Origin: Aphanomyces cochlioides
Taxonomy: Eukaryota; Oomycota; Saprolegniomycetes; Saprolegniales; Verrucalvaceae
Direction: 5' to 3'
Length of the DNA: 64,000 bases
NCBI GenBank assembly: GCA_019828595.1
Contig: JAHQRK010000002.1
Coordinates: 62,001-126,000, forward strand
This document shows, in pieces, positions 53,521 to 64,000 of the stretch. Under the pieces are notes generated by a model. It searched no databases, had not been told where the DNA came from, and saw only the letters and a program-made list of their open reading frames with translations. The translations under genes and the position numbers were made by a program. Each line of letters begins with the position of its first letter. The stretch's first letter is position 1.

Positions 53521-53990
53521 GGTTCTTCATGGATGACAATTGAAGTCCTATTGATTTTGGGCTCAAATCTGCCCAGCACGAAATAATGTACTACTCAGTT
53601 CCTTTCAATCTATTACATATTCGACTGTTCTCGCAATAGTGAAATCAACATTTTAGAAGCCAAAATGCAATAATTGGAAAAAGTTGTGGAGCTCCATCCA
53701 ATCCACTTACACATATTCCGGCAGACACTTCATCTAGAAGCGTTTAAAGTGATCGACAGTTAGAAGTTACCTCGATAAATCTGGAGTGTGAAGAAGGATA
53801 TTTTCCTTCAGGGAGACTATGGCGTAGGTTGCGGCCGAAATTGAAGTGAAACTTGCTCGCAGATTGCTCCTAGTGGCAATGAACGGTTTTGCCATCACGA
53901 TGTATTATATCATAAGTTTAGATATCAGCTGCATCTCCAAACATGCATAATGCTTCGCAGTGCCAATGTGGCTTGCTCTTGACAGATAAA

Positions 53991-54928
53991 CTACTGGAGC
54001 AGAAAGATGCTCACTTTGGAGCCCCCATGTAAACAGTAGTTCGAACCAGCTTGCACCTTGATTTTAGTTTCAGGCTTGCAAATCACCAAGTATGAGATCG
54101 ATCCATAGTAGTAAGTTCCATTGAAAGTCACCTGCGCATTGATAACACGAGAGCCGTCCACCAGAAGATGGAAGCTATCGTAGTTATAATTCCAGCTCTG
54201 CATTGGAGCAGTCACTTGAACATGATACAAACCAGCTTGGCGAATCTTGATCTCAGTCTTATCACCCGTGAGCTCGCATGGAAGTCCGTTGGTGGCTTCA
54301 GTCTTATCCCAAACCACAAATTGGTTTGCGTTCATGGGTTTCGTTGATGACAGAGAGAGATACATGGGGGTCGAAGGTTTCCCCGCCAAGGCTTCTTCCA
54401 AATCTCGGATCTTTGCTTCCAAAATGTCCACTTTTTCAACGGACAATGGAACCAAATGGAACAAGTAACAAGCTTCCAGAGAGCCAAACGCGGTCAATGT
54501 CAATCCCATCTCCATGTGACCTTTGCGAGATTCTTTCAAGCTCACATTGCATCCGACAACGTCCACTTTTTTCTTCATGCCGTGGTCCAGCAATGACAAA
54601 CCATGCTACAAGCACAAATTAGAGACTATCAAGAAATGGAGATTTACCTGGAGAGATGAGATGACGACGCTGTTTGGGAGCACATATGTCGCTCCTTTGG
54701 GAAGATGCTCCTTGATATCTTTCACAACACATTCCCTACAGTCAATCAAACTGAGATTCATTGCACACAGAGTAAAGATTACCATTGGCCCTTGGATTCT
54801 TTGGACTCGATCCAAATGCGCATGGGAAGACCATCGTCAGCGACGAAAACTTGGGCACGAAAAGAGTCCTTGAGGGATGGAAACTTGACGTTCGAGAGAT
54901 TCAACGCGACTTTCAGTGCTGTTGCCAT
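53991..54928 (-). CDS. Coiled-coil/C1q-like family protein, intact, three exons
   Basis: Exons 54928-54783, 54735-54648 and 54605-53991 (introns 47 and 42 bases) give 282 residues. Exon 1 MATALKVALNLSNVKFPSLK ends RIWIESKESKGQW. Exon 2 is ECVVKDIKEHLPKGATYVLP. Exon 3 opens HGLSLLDHGMKKKVDVVGC, with VDILEAKIRDLEEALAG, and a C1q-like domain differing from that of 29447-30382 at only a few residues. It lies in the spacer of the big inverted repeat, so any arm recombination would flip it. Confidence 0.87.
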
Positions 54929-55095
54929 GTTAAATGCAGAACAATAATTCAACAAACATGAAAATTGGGTCTGCTGGATAAGAAATCAATGCATCCGTTA
55001 AAGAAGTTCGCAGACAGACTTGAATTAATTATCGTCTGCTCAATAATGTTTAACGACCTCATCGATGCTTCACATTCAAATTCTCAAGAGGCAGT

Positions 55096-55556
55096 TGAGG
55101 AACTGCGACGCGGAAGTCCAGTAGAAACTTTCTTGGATGGGCGTCACCGTCCATTCACGATAATAATCAAAGATCGACCACATCTCCATTCCCGAATGCC
55201 AGGGACTTGGATCTTGAACATTCCTTTCTTCGCTAATCTTATAGACGGCTTGTTCAAGTCCATGGTAAACATTTGCTCGTTGTAGCTCTGCGCGGCCGTC
55301 CAAAGGTGATGCGACTGTGGATTTGAAAATTCTCGACGCTGGACAAATACCCCCTCGTCTTGACACTAAAGTCACTTGACAGCAGAGGAAGTAGATTGAA
55401 GTAGACCACAAGGTCATGTTGGAGGCGAAAATGCGCGATATGGAAGAGACTGTCGAGGATGGCTTGCGCTCTCCAGTCTTCATCTCGTTGAAGGCCACGG
55501 CGCAAGAGCCGCGCAAGAGCGAGTCTGCCTCTTTTTGCCTTGTCCAGCGTGACTAA
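55096..55556. pseudogene. Two fused family fragments (right arm)
   Basis: Mirror of 50940-51400: minus-strand C1q-like half (55306-55096) and plus-strand coiled-coil piece (about 55406-55551). The C1q-like half is cut 100 bases earlier than in the left arm. Confidence 0.75.
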
Positions 55557-55683
55557 AAGATGCCTGGGTAGTTCATTTCGAAAAACCGGGACTGGAACTG
55601 CTCCTGCTAACGTCAACAGAATATATTAACAGCCCAATTCTTGTGACCACGCATTCAAAAGTGACCACACGTCCATTTCACTT

Positions 55684-56680
55684 TTGAATTTCTTGCGCAA
55701 TGCCAACGACACGTCATCTGCCTTCGATCTCTCTGCCGTGGAGACGATTTGCGCCTTTGAAAATGTCCAATTTCCAGCCCACGGCGAGTCCTTTCACGTC
55801 AAACTCGAACTGACGGCGGATACGCTTCCGATGCGCATTTGGATTGAAGGCAACGAGTCAACATTGCAATGGTTTGTATACCTGTCGGATGGAATTTTTT
55901 TGTAAACTTTGACGAGGGAGTGCATTGTTACCGACATGCAAGCGAACAAACCCAAGGATGTCGAGTACGCTGTGCCTGCAGATGCAGTCGTGGATGCCTT
56001 GATGGTAAATTTGCAATTGACGAATCATTGAAATGCCTAATCTAGGATGCATTGAACGGCGCTACCGATTATTGCAAGTTGGAATTGAGAAGCTCCGAGG
56101 AAGGCAACATGGAGCTCGTTGTAAACTTGACACTCTTTAAGCGGGTTCAAGCGCTGTACTTCTTCAAATTGGCTCCTTAGGCAGTCCAAACTATTGAAAT
56201 TGTGAAGTCAAAAGTACGACACTTGAAAAGTTTGGTTGACATTTTGGAAGCAAAAATGCGAGACTTGGAAAGTTTCGACCGATCGCTCGACAAGCTCAAC
56301 GGATTCTGTGCGAATTCAACTGCGCAAACGGCAAGTAAGGATTTTGTAACTTGGACTTTGGCAAGCCTCAGTAGTACCAGCAAGAAATTGTTTGCCTTCA
56401 GCGACGACATGACAGCCGTGACATTGTTCAAGAGAGGAGTGTATCAACTCCAAGTGACTGGCCATCGACAATGGTCTGGCGTCCATGGGTTGTGTATTGT
56501 TGTGGAGGGAAACTCGTTGCTCGGAGTCCAAGTCAAGACAAATCGTATTGGATCTCCTTGTCGCATCTCCTCGTCGTCTCTGACGAACAAACTACATTGA
56601 AAATCAAGTGCTATACAGAAGGCAAACACCTCGAGAAAGGAGCCACACTGACTGCGATTTACTTGGGCCATTTCGCCTAA
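55684..56680 (+). pseudogene. C1q-like family pseudogene (right arm)
   Basis: Mirror of 49814-50810 with the same TAG, duplicated coiled-coil start and frameshift. Confidence 0.8.
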
Positions 56681-56793
56681 TTAAGTCAAAGGAATCGTCT
56701 TTCCGTGGGTGAAAACTCTAAAGAAAATCGAGATTTAGTGCGATGGAGCTGGCCAAGGAAGGAGCGACTTTGACTGTCATTTCCTTAAGCCAG

Positions 56794-57176
56794 TTTTTTT
56801 AATGCAATTGATGAATGATAGCATTCTTTCTGCATACAGCCAGTGCATTGGATTTGGTTCAAACCAGGCTTTCAAGTTATAATTTCATCCTTGACTTTGG
56901 ATAGCTCAAAGTTAGCTGTGCTGGTCATCTTGCTAGTACCCCAAATGACATGTCCTGTGGAGCTGACTGGTTTCGTCGATTTTGATGAGAGGTAAACTGG
57001 GCTAGAAATGGCAGCTTTTCCACGACTTTTCGCATTTTCGTAGTGGGCTTCTAGAGACCCAAAAGCATTCAACGTCAATTCCATCTGCAGGTGTTGTCGA
57101 GATCCTTTCAATGCCGCGCTGCATCCTTGAATGGCAACATCTTTCTTCTTCTCTTGATCTAGCAATGACAGACCAT
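56794..57176 (-). pseudogene. C1q-like family exon 3 relic (right arm)
   Basis: Mirror of 49318-49700, identical translation. Confidence 0.75.
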
Positions 57177-57328
57177 GCTGAAAGGACCATCAGTTGATTT
57201 TTCAATTTTAATATCACAAGAAGCAGTTGAAAATTTTACGACTAGCGGCTGGCTCTCATTTTACAACTTTCTCTCTGAAGTTCACTGCCCCTGAAGTGAT
57301 CTCTCACATCTTTTGTTTCCTTTCTTTC

Positions 57329-58019
57329 TCCGTAGCTGTCTTCCCAATGCGGATTTGGCTCGAATCCAAGCGCTCCAATGCGCAATGGTTAGTACATTCG
57401 GCGTAATTATGATCCATCTCACATCAACCATGGAATGCATTGTATGCGATATCAAAAGCCAATTTCCCGACGACGCAGACTATGAATTGCCACCATTTGC
57501 CATTGCTCATGTTCTTATACTCGTAACCGAGGTTGTGGGAGCTAAGCAGTTGAAACCCACGGGCGAATGTGCATTGGATTCGAAGATTCTAGACACTGGA
57601 CTAATAACATTTTCTTGACTCTGAAAGCCATTTCGTACTTGACAGCAGAGTACAAATACCCTCTCAAGTCTGTTGAAGTGGACCAAAAGGCCATGCTGGT
57701 CCAAACCAAAGAGCGGTTTGGAATGTTAAGCACAAGAGCGACCCTGCCTATTTTAACTTGTCGAGCAATTCGAATTCGCGAAGCCGGGAATGTATCAGGT
57801 TCAATTGACTGGAGCTATTCAGTCATTGTATCAAGGCAATGGGTCCGATTGCTCGTCGGTGGAGCGACTGTGTCGTCTGCTGCGCCATATCAAGTTTTAT
57901 CGCAATTTTGTGTCGAGATTACTCGCGTGGTGAAAGTTGCGGAGAAGATTGCATTGACTGTGGAATTCAGCGGTTCCCACTACCTCAACGCTTACTGCGT
58001 ACTAGAGTTTGCGCCATGA
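57329..58019 (+). pseudogene. C1q-like family pseudogene (right arm)
   Basis: Mirror of 48475-49165, identical translation of every open stretch. Confidence 0.75.
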
Positions 58020-58179
58020 GAAGAATTCTGCTACGAAGACAGTTGTTGATAGTAACAAGGCTAACTTCTCAATGAAATTTATTGCCAGCACAAAAAGTCT
58101 ATGCGATATTGTGAAAAACAAACATTGACAGAGCAATTGAAAGAGACCGAGTCCATTTCACAATTGAATTTCCGTGGCC

Positions 58180-59165
58180 ATGTCGACTGCAGTGTCATCT
58201 TCTGTCGATCTATCTGGCTTGGAAACCGTTTGCGCCTTCAAAAGTGTCAGATTTCCAACTCTCAAGGAGACATTTCACGTTCGACTCGCGCTGACGGCCC
58301 ACGCTCTTCCGATGCGCATTTGGATTGAAGACAACGAGTCCAAATTGCAATGGTTCGTGTCTGTCGGATAGAACTTTTGTAAGCTTTGACTAGGGAGTGA
58401 ATTGTTACCGACATGCAATCGAATAAACCCAAGCATGCCGAGTACGTCGTGCCTGCAAATGCTGTCGTGAAGGCCTTGCAGGTAAGCTTACTCACCAGAC
58501 TCGGCATGATTTTCTGGTGTAGACTGCGCTGGGCTCTTTGGACAACAGCCCGGAGGGCAACGGTGATATCAACTATTGCGAGTTGGCATTGAGACGCTGT
58601 GGACAAGATCACATGAAGCTCGATGTGAATTTGACGCTCTTTGACCAATTCCAAGCTCTCTACTGTTTCAATTTGACTCCCGTCGTGACGATTGACATCT
58701 TGAAGGCGAAAATGCTAGACTTGGTTAGCTTGAACCAATCTCTCTGGACGCTCGCTCTACCAGCCCAACCAATTCAACCCGCGCAATGAATTCTGTGCGA
58801 TGTCGACCACACCAACGGCCGGGAACGATTATGTAACTTGGACTTTTGCAAACTACAGCACTGACGAGAAATGGTTTGCCTTTGGCGAGTCCATGACGGC
58901 GGTGACGTTGCTCAAGAGAGGAAAGTATCAAATCCGAGTAACTGGCCATCGAGACTGGTCTGTCGGCCATTGTTTGTGCATTGTTGTGGATGGAAAATGC
59001 GTTGCTTCCAGACCAACTAACGAAAAATTGTATTGGAGCGTATTGTCGCATCATCTCGTGGTCTCTGACGACCAACCAACTTTGAAAATCCACTGCTACG
59101 GATCTGGCCATCCCCTCGAGGCAGGAGCCTTACTGACAGTGATCTACTTGGGCCATTTTGACTAA
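58180..59165 (+). pseudogene. C1q-like family gene with one frameshift (right arm)
   Basis: Mirror of 47329-48314: exons 58180-58352, 58394-58481 and 58523-59165, with the same one-base shift in the CTCTCT run. Confidence 0.78.
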
Positions 59166-59253
59166 GGCAGTCAAAGGAATCCCATTAGTTGCTTGGAAGT
59201 TGAGATATTTTTCATAAATCTAACTGAATGACGTGGAAAACCACGAGCATGAT

Positions 59254-60203
59254 TTATTCAAGTTGACCCAAATAGACTACGATCAATGTGGCGTCTTCAA
59301 GGAGAGGATGGCCATTGCCATGGCAGTAGATCTCGAGCGTCGTCGACTCTTCCGTGGCATTGAGAAAATGCGATGCTGAGTTCCAGTAGAAACTTTCTTG
59401 GACTGGCGTCGACGCCACGGGCTGTCCATTCACGAAAATATTCAAACATCGACCACCGCTCCATTCCCGAATGCCAGTCACTTGAATCTTGTACATTCCT
59501 TTCTTCGCCAGCGTCATGGACGGCACGTTCGAGTCCAAGGCAAACATTTGCTCGTTGTAGCTCTGCGATGCTGTCCAGAGGAGATACGACCCGCCCAGTG
59601 TTTTCGTTGTTGTCGTGGCAAATAGACCAAAGTACGAGTTGGCGGACTGGCTGGCGTCTTCCAAATCCCGGAGCTTTGCTTCCAAGATATCGATCTTCTC
59701 CATGTGAATCGGCGCCAAGTCGAAGGAATACTCGGCTCCCAACGACGACGAGAAGCGCAATTTCGTCACAAGGTTCAAATGTCCATTCTTCGAGCTCTTT
59801 AGCTCCAAACTGCAGTCTTTCGTGTCGCCATTTTTGCTTCCCAGAGCCGACAGCGCTTCCTACAAGCGCCCCAGTCGAGTTTCCAGCATTTAAACTTTGC
59901 CAAACCTGCAAGGCATTCACGACAACAGGAGCAGGGAGGACGTAGTTGGCATCCTTGGGCTTTCTGTCTTGAATATCTTTCACCAAGCATTCCCTAGTCA
60001 ACGTTATAAAGAGGATACAAGTACGTCGACTACCACTGCGCTTTCGACTGCTTGTTTTCAAACCACAATCGCATGGGAAGATCGCCATCCGTCAAGGCCA
60101 TTTGCACTCGGAACGGATCATCATGCGCTGGAAAATGGACTTCAGACAAGCTGAGCGCAACGTCTTTAGGCATCTCCGTGTCGGTGCGAGCGCGCTTTGC
60201 CAT
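59254..60203 (-). CDS. Coiled-coil/C1q-like family protein, intact (right arm)
   Basis: Mirror of 46291-47240: exons 60203-60034, 59993-59906 and 59859-59254. The 287-residue product is identical to the left-arm gene. As the right arm has native outer sequence, this may be the older copy, though that cannot be decided from the sequence alone. Confidence 0.87.
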
Positions 60204-60324
60204 GGCCAGAGCGAATTGCAATGTGAAATCCCAACGGCCTTGTAAAGCCTTTCCCACATAAAATATAATATCTAGTTCAAACTGACGGATAGTGTCATTC
60301 AGTGCTTCCCAACGGAATATCTAT

Positions 60325-60645
60325 TCAATCGTCGCTTTGTCCATGCCAAACAGGGCTTAAGGTAGCATGCTCCGCTGCTTCTTCTTTGGTACATGCGACG
60401 TAATCTTCATAGTTACGGACAGATCGAGCTTGTAGCTCTGAAAGCACTGGAGGAAACAAGATCATTCGCACCTGCAATGAGTCTGGGAGAAGGCGAGAAG
60501 TCAAACTCCTTGTTGTTTTCCTCGATTTGAGAAATTTTTTTACTTGTCGGGAAAAACATCCTCGTTGTATAGCCATGGCAGCTTTGCACCGTTCATCGTG
60601 AAAATGCTGCCCCGATAAGAGATAAGCAAGACCAAAGCGGTTCAA
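60325..60645 (-). other. Open frame of unknown nature (right arm)
   Basis: Mirror of 45849-46169; same reservations. Confidence 0.3.
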
Positions 60646-60696
60646 ACACTCGTTTCACCTGTCTTCTTGATTGAAAATGCACTTTTATTACGACAT

Positions 60697-61656
60697 TCAC
60701 GTCGAAAACTCCTGGAGAAGCAAAACTTCCAGAGTGTAGCTATCTTTGACAACTTTACCACAGCATTGGACTGTCAAGTCAATCGTCTTGGACACAGTCA
60801 CCAGACGAGAAATCTCCACATAGTATGACCACCCGATACACTTTGGAGTCGCGGTGGATATCGTCATTCCATTCACGAGCAATCGTACTCCGTCTCCCTT
60901 ATCTCCTTCATACATTGTGCCATTCAATTGCACCATATACAATCCACGCTTGGCCAAGGATATTGTCTTTCCATCGCTAGATAGCTCAAAGCAGGCTGGT
61001 TCGCTCTTGTCTTGCTCTGTCCAGATTGCGCGACCAGTTTCAGAAATCAATTTGGCCATAAGTGAAAATAAGACAGGGGACGACAATCGGTTGGTCAGAG
61101 CAGCTTGGGCTTTCACTTTCTGGTTTCCCGCAATAATAATCTCAAGTGGAAATGTGTATTGGGCAGTCAAGTGCGAGAAAGCTTGGAGGGTAAGTCTCAA
61201 TTCGGCTTTCTCCGAGGATGGAAATATCAATTCCAGAAGGCAATCACCAGGTGGAACTCCTTGTTTGTCTCTCAAGACAGTATCTAGGGCTGTAAAACCG
61301 CGCTGCAAATACAAGTTAGAATCGCATGGCTTGGTCATGCTTACGACGAGCACGAGGCGATTGCCATGGGTGGCAACTCATACTCAGCGTCAATTGGGAA
61401 ATGGTCATCAAAGTCGGTCACAATGCATTCCCTACACGGACGTGAGATTTCGATGAAATAGAACTTACCATTGTCGCTTGCTAGCCTTGGATTCAAGCCA
61501 GATTCGTAATGGAAGCGCACCATCAGAGTACGAAACTTGCGCTTGAAACTTGCGCAGTTGAATTGTGCCATAGCGTGGAATTTGACTTGTGTTACCAAAG
61601 AGATCAATCCTCGGTTTTGATGGCAAATGACAGGATACAGAAAATCGGTTGTCCAA
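60697..61656 (-). pseudogene. C1q-like family gene, complete exons but doubtful start and splice
   Basis: Exon 1 (IPRYGTIQLRKFQAQVSYSD to RIWLESKASKRQW, donor at about 61468) has no in-frame ATG. Exon 2 (about 61434-61348, ECIVTDFDDHFPIDAEYELP) is 87 bases up to its GTAAGC donor instead of 88, which would shift frame. Exon 3 (RGFTALDTVLRDKQGVPPGD onward) is fully open to VLLLQEFST. The part right of 61216 is single-copy and is missing from the left arm. Confidence 0.68.
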
Positions 61657-61699
61657 GTCTGTCAGCTCTCAACGTTAAAGTGAATACTCAACTTTTGTA

Positions 61700-62493
61700 A
61701 TAGCATATAATGCAGTTGACAACAGTCAAGACTGCTTTGAACGGCGGTGGTCAGGCTATCAAGAGAAGACTGACAAAGCGTGTGTCAATGAATATTCAAA
61801 TAACCACTGAAAACTTCCTGAAGGTATGGATTTAGTGAGCCCCTAGTCAACGCACGCAATCCACAAACAAAGGTTGTCGGCAGTATCAATCAAAAGTCCA
61901 GTGTGTTGTTCTGTCGCCCGAGAACTGTACTTGAACACTTCAAGTATGATGAGGGCAATTACGTGTTTCGCTGCTTTTCCCTAGACTGCAGCAACTGTTC
62001 GTCTTCTTGGCTGGAAGACGTGTTCTTAGCGTAGCTTAACAAAACTTAATTTCGCTCACCTACACGATCAAGGCCCAGCTCGTGACGAGCTTTTCCGTTT
62101 GCAGCCTCAAACCGAAAGACTCGTTTCTGAGGCTTTCCAAACACACACGGCACTTGCGAGCTCTTGTATATCCCTGAGTATACACAAGGAGACGATAGAC
62201 CTTTCGTCTCTGGCGAACACCAACTTAACAAGCTCTTGGTTAATCCAAAAGTCTCAGCAACATCTCTGTCGACACCTATCAGCTAGCCAGTTCGCCTTTC
62301 CAACCCGACGTGTCTTTGTAGATTCTCTAATTTCTAATTGGTAGAAAGTCTTGGGCTGGGTTCGCCTTGGTGCCCGTCTTTACTTCAGTCTGGGTGCATT
62401 TTTGGTCAAGGAAACAGCGCCGACAAGCCACTCCGATCTATGCTGCGACAAACTTGTTTGAAGGGCGGATCGCTTATGTCTTCTTGATCTGAC
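61700..62493. other. Intergenic, edge of the family array, no gene supported
   Basis: No family exon or repeat recognised in about 800 bases. Confidence 0.45.
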
Positions 62494-62846
62494 ATGCAAC
62501 GAAGTTCGAGAATTCCTCGAATGAGGACGCTACCGTCCAGCGATTCATCTGAAGCAATACCAAAACGGAGCTCAACGAACAGTGTTCCGCAAAGGGTGTC
62601 TAAAAAAACGGGCCGCAAACGAGAGGGTCGTTGCAGGACTCAAATCCATCCAACGAAGGTGATAACATGGCTTTTCAAACATCACGAGACGCGACGTCTA
62701 ACGGAAATACTGAATTTATTTTGCCAGAGTTTCTCCAAACCGATCCAATGCAAGTCAGGAATGTGCCTTCTTCTGGTGCACATATGCTGAGTCGCGATAG
62801 CCATTCGCAGCTTTTCATTCAGGATATACGCCTCTACTGGCTTTGA
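62494..62846 (+). other. Possible upstream exons of the next gene
   Basis: A Ser/Arg/Lys-rich frame from ATG 62494 (MQRSSRIPRMRTLPSSDSSE) and an overlapping frame to 62846 (FQTSRDATSNGNTEFILPEF) look coding-like but are in different frames, and no clean intron joins them. Not assigned. Confidence 0.3.
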
Positions 62847-62868
62847 TATAGTTTCGAATGCGTCCAAA

Positions 62869-63498
62869 ATGTCACACAACTCCTTTGTTGGAGAAACCTT
62901 TAACGACCCTGGTCCATTCAATCATGATCCATTGGAGGAGTTGAAAAATCAAGCCACAAGAATTGCTGAATTGCAGCAACATGCTGCTCAATGGGAAGCC
63001 TCTATGTCCAGAATGATCGGAGTTGTCGATACTCATCGGCATATGATTGATGAAAATAGCTGTCAAATCCACGCAATGATTGGCTCCATTGAACCTTTAA
63101 ACCATAAAATCAACGACATTGACGTGGTGCTCCATGATTCGCATTCCGCCATCGATAGAATTCAGTCGTCATTATTGCGGAATTCAAGTCGCATGGATGC
63201 TATTGAGGCATCTTTACAGCGATTATCAATCAATGGCAACACTCGATTATGTTTAGCAATTGATCCCGTGACTCAAATCCAGTGTAATTTACCATTCCAT
63301 GAATGCCTCCAAAGAGCTGAAGGTGTCCACAAAACAGCTCGCCGTCGTCGTAATTTTATTCGGTGCAATATGATGAAAATTGACGGCAAGCATTGCGGAA
63401 ATTCCAGACGTGGATGTCCTTATCGAAACGGCAGCATGCACCCTCCACAGCCTCCTGACTGGGACGACTCCCCGGATGCTCATCTTCACGTTTTGTAA
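62869..63498 (+). CDS. Hypothetical protein, coiled coil plus Cys-rich C-terminus
   Basis: A 209-codon single-exon frame from ATG 62869. The N-terminal 120 residues form a likely coiled coil (LEELKNQATRIAELQQHAAQ, IDRIQSSLLRNSSRMDAIEA). The C-terminal part has CLAIDPVTQIQCNLPFHEC and CNMMKIDGKHCGNSRRGCPY with regularly placed Cys and His, suggesting zinc binding. I recognise no family. It is not related to the C1q-like family and marks the edge of the array. Confidence 0.7.
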   Translation: MSHNSFVGETFNDPGPFNHDPLEELKNQATRIAELQQHAAQWEASMSRMIGVVDTHRHMIDENSCQIHAMIGSIEPLNHKINDIDVVLHDSHSAIDRIQSSLLRNSSRMDAIEASLQRLSINGNTRLCLAIDPVTQIQCNLPFHECLQRAEGVHKTARRRRNFIRCNMMKIDGKHCGNSRRGCPYRNGSMHPPQPPDWDDSPDAHLHVL

Positions 63499-63704
63499 TT
63501 CTTCAAGTTGAGCGTCGATGATTTTAGTTCTCCAAGGCTTTCGATTTCTTTCACAAACAAATGTAATTCATCCAATACATATACAATCCATATGAGTTCC
63601 TGGTTGTCGAACGCTTGCCGACTTGCCAAAGAGCTCCCGTCACAAATCAACCATTTTTCAACCGTTTGCCATAATATTCCATGTTTGACCCAGCTCCCAC
63701 CAAG

Positions 63705-64000
63705 TTAGACAACTCTCTCTTCTCGAATAATTCCTCTCCACCCAGGCAAGTCGACCAAATCTCCGGCATTTGCATCGTCAGTCTCGCCCGCTGCCTCGCG
63801 GTTGTTTGTATTTTCGTTGGGTTGTGCATCGTCAGGGCGAGGCATTAATTCATTATCCAACATTGCTTCCAAACGGTCCAACTTTAGTCTCTTCATTTCA
63901 AAGTTTGCTAGTAATTCGCTAGGTTGCAATAGGACCTCTGGTTCCCAATGCCATTCCTCCTGGTCCTCAGTTTGGACTTTAAACTCTTTGTAGCCTTGCG
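63705..64000 (-). CDS. Acidic hypothetical protein, 3' part, runs off the window
   Basis: The minus-strand frame is open from 64000 to the stop at 63705 (about 97 residues). It is acidic and helical: YKEFKVQTEDQEEWHWEPE, LLANFEMKRLKLDRLEAMLD, then a Asn/Asp-rich tail ending WRGIIREERVV. It converges on the 62869-63498 gene. The 5' end lies outside the window; function unknown. Confidence 0.6.
   Translation of the reverse strand, partial: QGYKEFKVQTEDQEEWHWEPEVLLQPSELLANFEMKRLKLDRLEAMLDNELMPRPDDAQPNENTNNREAAGETDDANAGDLVDLPGWRGIIREERVV

Larger units (their letters stand above)
51401..55095. other. 3.7-kb spacer of the inverted repeat
   Basis: It holds a family pseudogene, an unidentified gene fragment, an LTR with polypurine tract, an exon fragment and the intact gene 54928-53991. 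Its sequence is not self-complementary. Confidence 0.85.
55096..61216 (-). repeat. Right arm of 6.12-kb inverted repeat
   Basis: Reverse complement of 45278-51400. Its inner end is abrupt at 55096, cutting a family pseudogene (SASQFLN, then unrelated sequence). Its outer end at 61216 lies inside an exon that continues natively to the right. Confidence 0.93.

Noticed and set aside
51401..55095. Recent inversion of the spacer as the sole explanation for the mixed arm flanks
   Set aside because: Kept only as an alternative: the spacer and left flank are collinear with 27.0-30.4 kb in the present orientation.
1..64000. tRNA or rRNA genes
   Set aside because: No cloverleaf with conserved T-loop and D-loop boxes or rRNA core sequence was recognised by eye; a tRNAscan run would be decisive.

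Overview
The window looks like a nuclear contig from an oomycete-like protist, probably a water mould. I infer this from very short GT-AG introns (33-52 bases), Ty3/gypsy elements, Harbinger-like and hAT-like short elements, and a TCATTGT-type start-site motif close upstream of several ATGs. I cannot prove the species. No bacterial operons, CRISPR arrays, rRNA or tRNA genes were recognised.

The backbone is a scrambled array of one multigene family. Intact members have three exons: exon 1 (about 146-176 bases, ending in a split Trp codon of an SKxQW motif), exon 2 (exactly 88 bases), and exon 3 (about 606-633 bases). The product is about 282-292 residues: an N-terminal module, a second module ending in a short coiled coil (core VDILEAKIRDLEE), and a C-terminal beta-rich domain resembling C1q/TNF-like jelly rolls. 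No signal peptide is obvious. About seven loci look intact (51-1009, 17569-18526, 20482-19530, 30382-29447, 34009-34960, 46291-47240 with its mirror copy 60203-59254, and 54928-53991). Three more carry one or a few point lesions, and some twenty-five are truncated or frameshifted.

Mobile DNA cuts the array. A 10.44-kb Ty3/gypsy element (5446-15885, minus sense, LTRs differing at two positions) carries an extra spliced gene on its opposite strand (6000-7541). Diverged homologues of that gene, with introns at matching positions, lie in two other gypsy remnants (42482-44050 and 39880-38450). Short DNA elements include two 461-bp hAT-like copies (1085-1545, 28316-28776), a 1.84-kb relative (40114-41948), a foldback element (27258-27759), a Harbinger-like element (28216-28933), and TIR elements at 30820-31479 and 35022-35647.

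Two large structures dominate the right half. First, 45278-51400 and 55096-61216 form a 6.12-kb inverted repeat that is essentially identical; I found only one 2-bp indel. Second, 38171-53344 (15.2 kb) appears to be an LTR-bounded composite island inserted in exon 1 of a family gene. The sequence on its two sides (36.9-38.17 and 53.34-54.93 kb) is collinear with an uninterrupted paralogous block at about 27.0-30.4 kb. The island contains gypsy remnants, the 1.84-kb element and the whole left arm of the inverted repeat.

The right edge (from about 61.7 kb) leaves the array. It holds a 209-residue coiled-coil/Cys-rich protein gene and the 3' part of an acidic protein gene running off the window.
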